A stretch of 7,563 nt of DNA, taken from contig SFFD01000049.1 of NCBI GenBank assembly GCA_004556975.1, positions 1 to 7,563 of the forward strand, read 5' to 3'. Under the pieces are notes generated by a model, which worked only from the letters and a program-made list of their open reading frames with translations, searched no databases and was not told where the DNA came from. Both the position numbers and the translations under genes were made by a program. The DNA is from Oscillospiraceae bacterium (GTDB lineage Bacteria > Bacillota > Clostridia > Oscillospirales > Ruminococcaceae). The stretch's first letter is position 1; each line of letters begins with the position of its first letter. Below, piece after piece: positions 5,893 to 7,563 of the stretch.

Positions 5893-6447
5893 AGCACCGA
5901 GCAGGGCGGCGAACCGAGCGTGAGCGAGAGCGCCGCCGAAAGCAGTGGGGAAAGCGAAAGTTCCGACGAGATTGTCGAGGAATTTAAGCCCGAAATGCAG
6001 GAAACCCAAGAATGGACTTTTTATATTGGCGGCAACAACGCTCAGCTTACTAAAATAAGCATTTCACTGCCTAAAAGCTGGACGGTTGAGAACATAGACG
6101 CCGAACCCATGGCTACCTCAAATATAGGGTATAAAGTCGTTTTTCATTCGGCATCTCCACTTGATAGTCCAATAACGGATACAAATAATTCTTATTTTGA
6201 AGGGCTTGATGAGGAACTGATTGATTCGGATTTGACCTCAAGCGGAGAAATTATTCTTTCAGACGTTGTTGGTAAATACTACTTTGCTCAATACACTGAC
6301 AAGGTCGAAGGATTTTGCCAAATTTTTATCTGCAAGGGAAAGCAAAGCGCGTCTTTTTATTTTTTCAACACTTCCGATTCCAAGCTCACTTTCGAGGAGC
6401 AGTTAAAAGACTTTGAGCTCTATCTTGAAACAATTGAGTTTCATTGA
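5767..6447 (+). CDS. Lipoprotein of unknown function (cassette lipoprotein 2)
   Basis: A 226-residue predicted lipoprotein. The signal peptide MKRKILSVLGVLMAVLMSTA is nearly that of the preceding gene; the lipobox is FSAC with Cys25. Residues ~26-75 are an acidic Ser/Glu/Gly linker, longer than in the first gene. The mature domain (~80-226) has strand-like segments (LTKISISLPKSWTVE, GYKVVFHSAS, GKYYFAQYTD, FCQIFICKGKQSASFYFFNT) and ends in a helix-strand unit (FEEQLKDFELYLETIEFH). There is little direct identity to the first gene's mature domain, but the order of elements is alike, so a shared fold is possible. AAGGAG (5751-5756) precedes the ATG by 10 nt; the GTG at 5758 is too close to it. 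The stop overlaps the convergent peptidase gene. Function unknown. Confidence 0.85.
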   Translation: MKRKILSVLGVLMAVLMSTAAFSACSKAPAGAENGGGSGESVSTEQGGEPSVSESAAESSGESESSDEIVEEFKPEMQETQEWTFYIGGNNAQLTKISISLPKSWTVENIDAEPMATSNIGYKVVFHSASPLDSPITDTNNSYFEGLDEELIDSDLTSSGEIILSDVVGKYYFAQYTDKVEGFCQIFICKGKQSASFYFFNTSDSKLTFEEQLKDFELYLETIEFH

Positions 6448-7563
6448 CCATCGTATTTTTTCATATATCCATATGGAATAATGGATGTAAGCGCCTTGGA
6501 AGAGGAGGATGCGTTGTTATCACCGGCAGAAGAACTTCTTCCTTTTCTGACTTCAAAATGTAGGTGAGAACCAATCGTATAAGGGCTTACATTTGACTGA
6601 TAACCGAGAAGCGTTCCCGCCTCTATGGTACTACCTTCGGAAATGCCCACAGGAATATTTTTCATGTGCATATAAATGGTGGTTACATTAAACTCGGGTA
6701 CATAAATTTGTATTCTTCCATACCCATCGTCATCTCTTTTTACCACTTCTCCTCCCCAAAATGCATAGATAGGGTGGCTATCTTCAATTTTGAAATCAAC
6801 GCCATGATGGTATTTCGCACTGCTATCATATTCTCCGAACAAATAATACGCATATCTTGATTTGGTTAGTGCCTCGTTTATTCTTCTAATTTCATCTGCA
6901 TTGTTTTTCGGATCTTTCAGCGCTTCATGAAGATACACTTCTTTGGCAAAACTTTTCAAAGTGGAAAGCACAGCCGCTCCATCTCGGGTGTTAATAAGGT
7001 TCTTTCCTTCTTCACTGGGGCGGAAACCGCTTCCACGATGGTATTTTTCGGTGCTGCTATTGTCTTCAACGTTTTTAATCGTTATTGTAGAACCGGTAAA
7101 AGGCAACGGTGCAGTGTAACGACGCATGATGTTTACACTTTCTATATTTGTTGGCGGTGCCAGCTGGTCTTGAGGGTTGCTGGAAACCATTAAGGGTTTC
7201 CAAAGCTGGTCATTTCTCGATGAAGAATAAATGTCGAAATATACGTTTCCGTTTGCGCCCTTGGTTTTTCCGGTGTTTGAACCATGCGAATTGGGATTTC
7301 CGGTAAGGCAAAGATTCGGGCGAGTTAACAACTTAATCGTTACACAGCCATAGGAAGCACTATCGATGCTAAGATACGAAGTGCTGGAGGGAGTGAAAAG
7401 ATGAGCGTTTACATTCGCTCCCGTTCCACCGCCGGTGTAAAGGTCGAGATATGTTGCTGGATTTTCTTCGGATTGCAGCAAATAGTGACCGTTAGAATCC
7501 TTTATAAGCTTCCATCTTTGAGCTGTATCGTTCGGGTTTGTTTCCCAAAGACATACGTTGCTC
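6441..7563 (-). CDS. M23 metallopeptidase with ricin-type lectin-like domain (5' end cut off)
   Basis: The last 373 residues of a larger protein; the frame stays open to the right edge, so the true start lies outside. A ricin B-like trefoil region comes first: NVCLWETNPNDTAQRWKL and later RNDQLWKPL carry the QxW motif, with GANVNAHLF between. A linker follows, then a helical stretch (~visible 190-240), then an M23 (LytM/lysostaphin type) domain. Its metal and catalytic residues are all visible: His252 and Asp256 in HHGVDF, His299 in YMHM, His333 and His335 in SHLHFEV. By family it cleaves peptide cross-links of peptidoglycan outside the cell, with the lectin-like part perhaps holding it on wall glycans. 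It may be an autolysin, an effector against other cells, or a mobile-element lysin. A TTG at 7481 is not the start. Its 3' end overlaps the convergent lipoprotein gene by 7 bp. Confidence 0.9.
   Translation of the reverse strand, partial: SNVCLWETNPNDTAQRWKLIKDSNGHYLLQSEENPATYLDLYTGGGTGANVNAHLFTPSSTSYLSIDSASYGCVTIKLLTRPNLCLTGNPNSHGSNTGKTKGANGNVYFDIYSSSRNDQLWKPLMVSSNPQDQLAPPTNIESVNIMRRYTAPLPFTGSTITIKNVEDNSSTEKYHRGSGFRPSEEGKNLINTRDGAAVLSTLKSFAKEVYLHEALKDPKNNADEIRRINEALTKSRYAYYLFGEYDSSAKYHHGVDFKIEDSHPIYAFWGGEVVKRDDDGYGRIQIYVPEFNVTTIYMHMKNIPVGISEGSTIEAGTLLGYQSNVSPYTIGSHLHFEVRKGRSSSAGDNNASSSSKALTSIIPYGYMKKYDGQ

Noticed and set aside
7479..7481. TTG at 7481 as the peptidase start
   Set aside because: The frame continues upstream to the window edge and those residues complete a QRW ricin repeat.

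Overview
The window looks like chromosomal DNA of a Gram-positive Firmicute, most likely a Clostridia member of the gut Oscillospiraceae/Ruminococcaceae type. The signs are several lipoproteins with clean lipoboxes, strong AGGAGG-type ribosome binding sites, a T-box riboswitch, and a ricin-domain M23 peptidase. This placement is inference: there is no rRNA or other phylogenetic marker here.

Layout. On the minus strand at the left are a short lipoprotein (1-279) and a large two-part lipoprotein (431-2959). The large one joins a propeller-like N-terminal domain to a family 1 extracellular solute-binding protein. The short one matches only the first ~90 residues of the large one, so it looks like a truncated paralogue. 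Upstream of the large gene, also on the minus strand, is a small duplicated-domain membrane protein of the YccF family (3092-3457) with an extended -10 promoter. Divergent from it is a well-formed promoter and a ~310-nt T-box leader (about 3721-4030) for serine acetyltransferase cysE (4050-4697). The leader's specifier codon is UGC (Cys), and its UGGA bulge matches the UCCA end of tRNA-Cys, so cysE should be switched on by uncharged tRNA-Cys.

To the right are two plus-strand lipoproteins of unknown function (4827-5546 and 5767-6447). They share a nearly identical ~174-bp block covering the 5' leader, ribosome binding site, signal peptide and start of the linker. Beyond that block their mature domains are almost unalike. 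The second gene converges on, and overlaps by 7 bp, the 3' end of a minus-strand M23 metallopeptidase with a ricin-type lectin-like domain (6441 to the right edge, 5' end cut off).

How they fit together. Most products are exported or membrane-anchored: nutrient binding, unknown surface lipoproteins and cell-wall cleavage. CysE is the one metabolic enzyme. The genes do not form a single pathway, and I see no phage, IS element, CRISPR array, tRNA or defence system. The best leads are the shared promoter/signal-peptide cassette on unlike lipoproteins, the truncated paralogue, and the Cys T-box.
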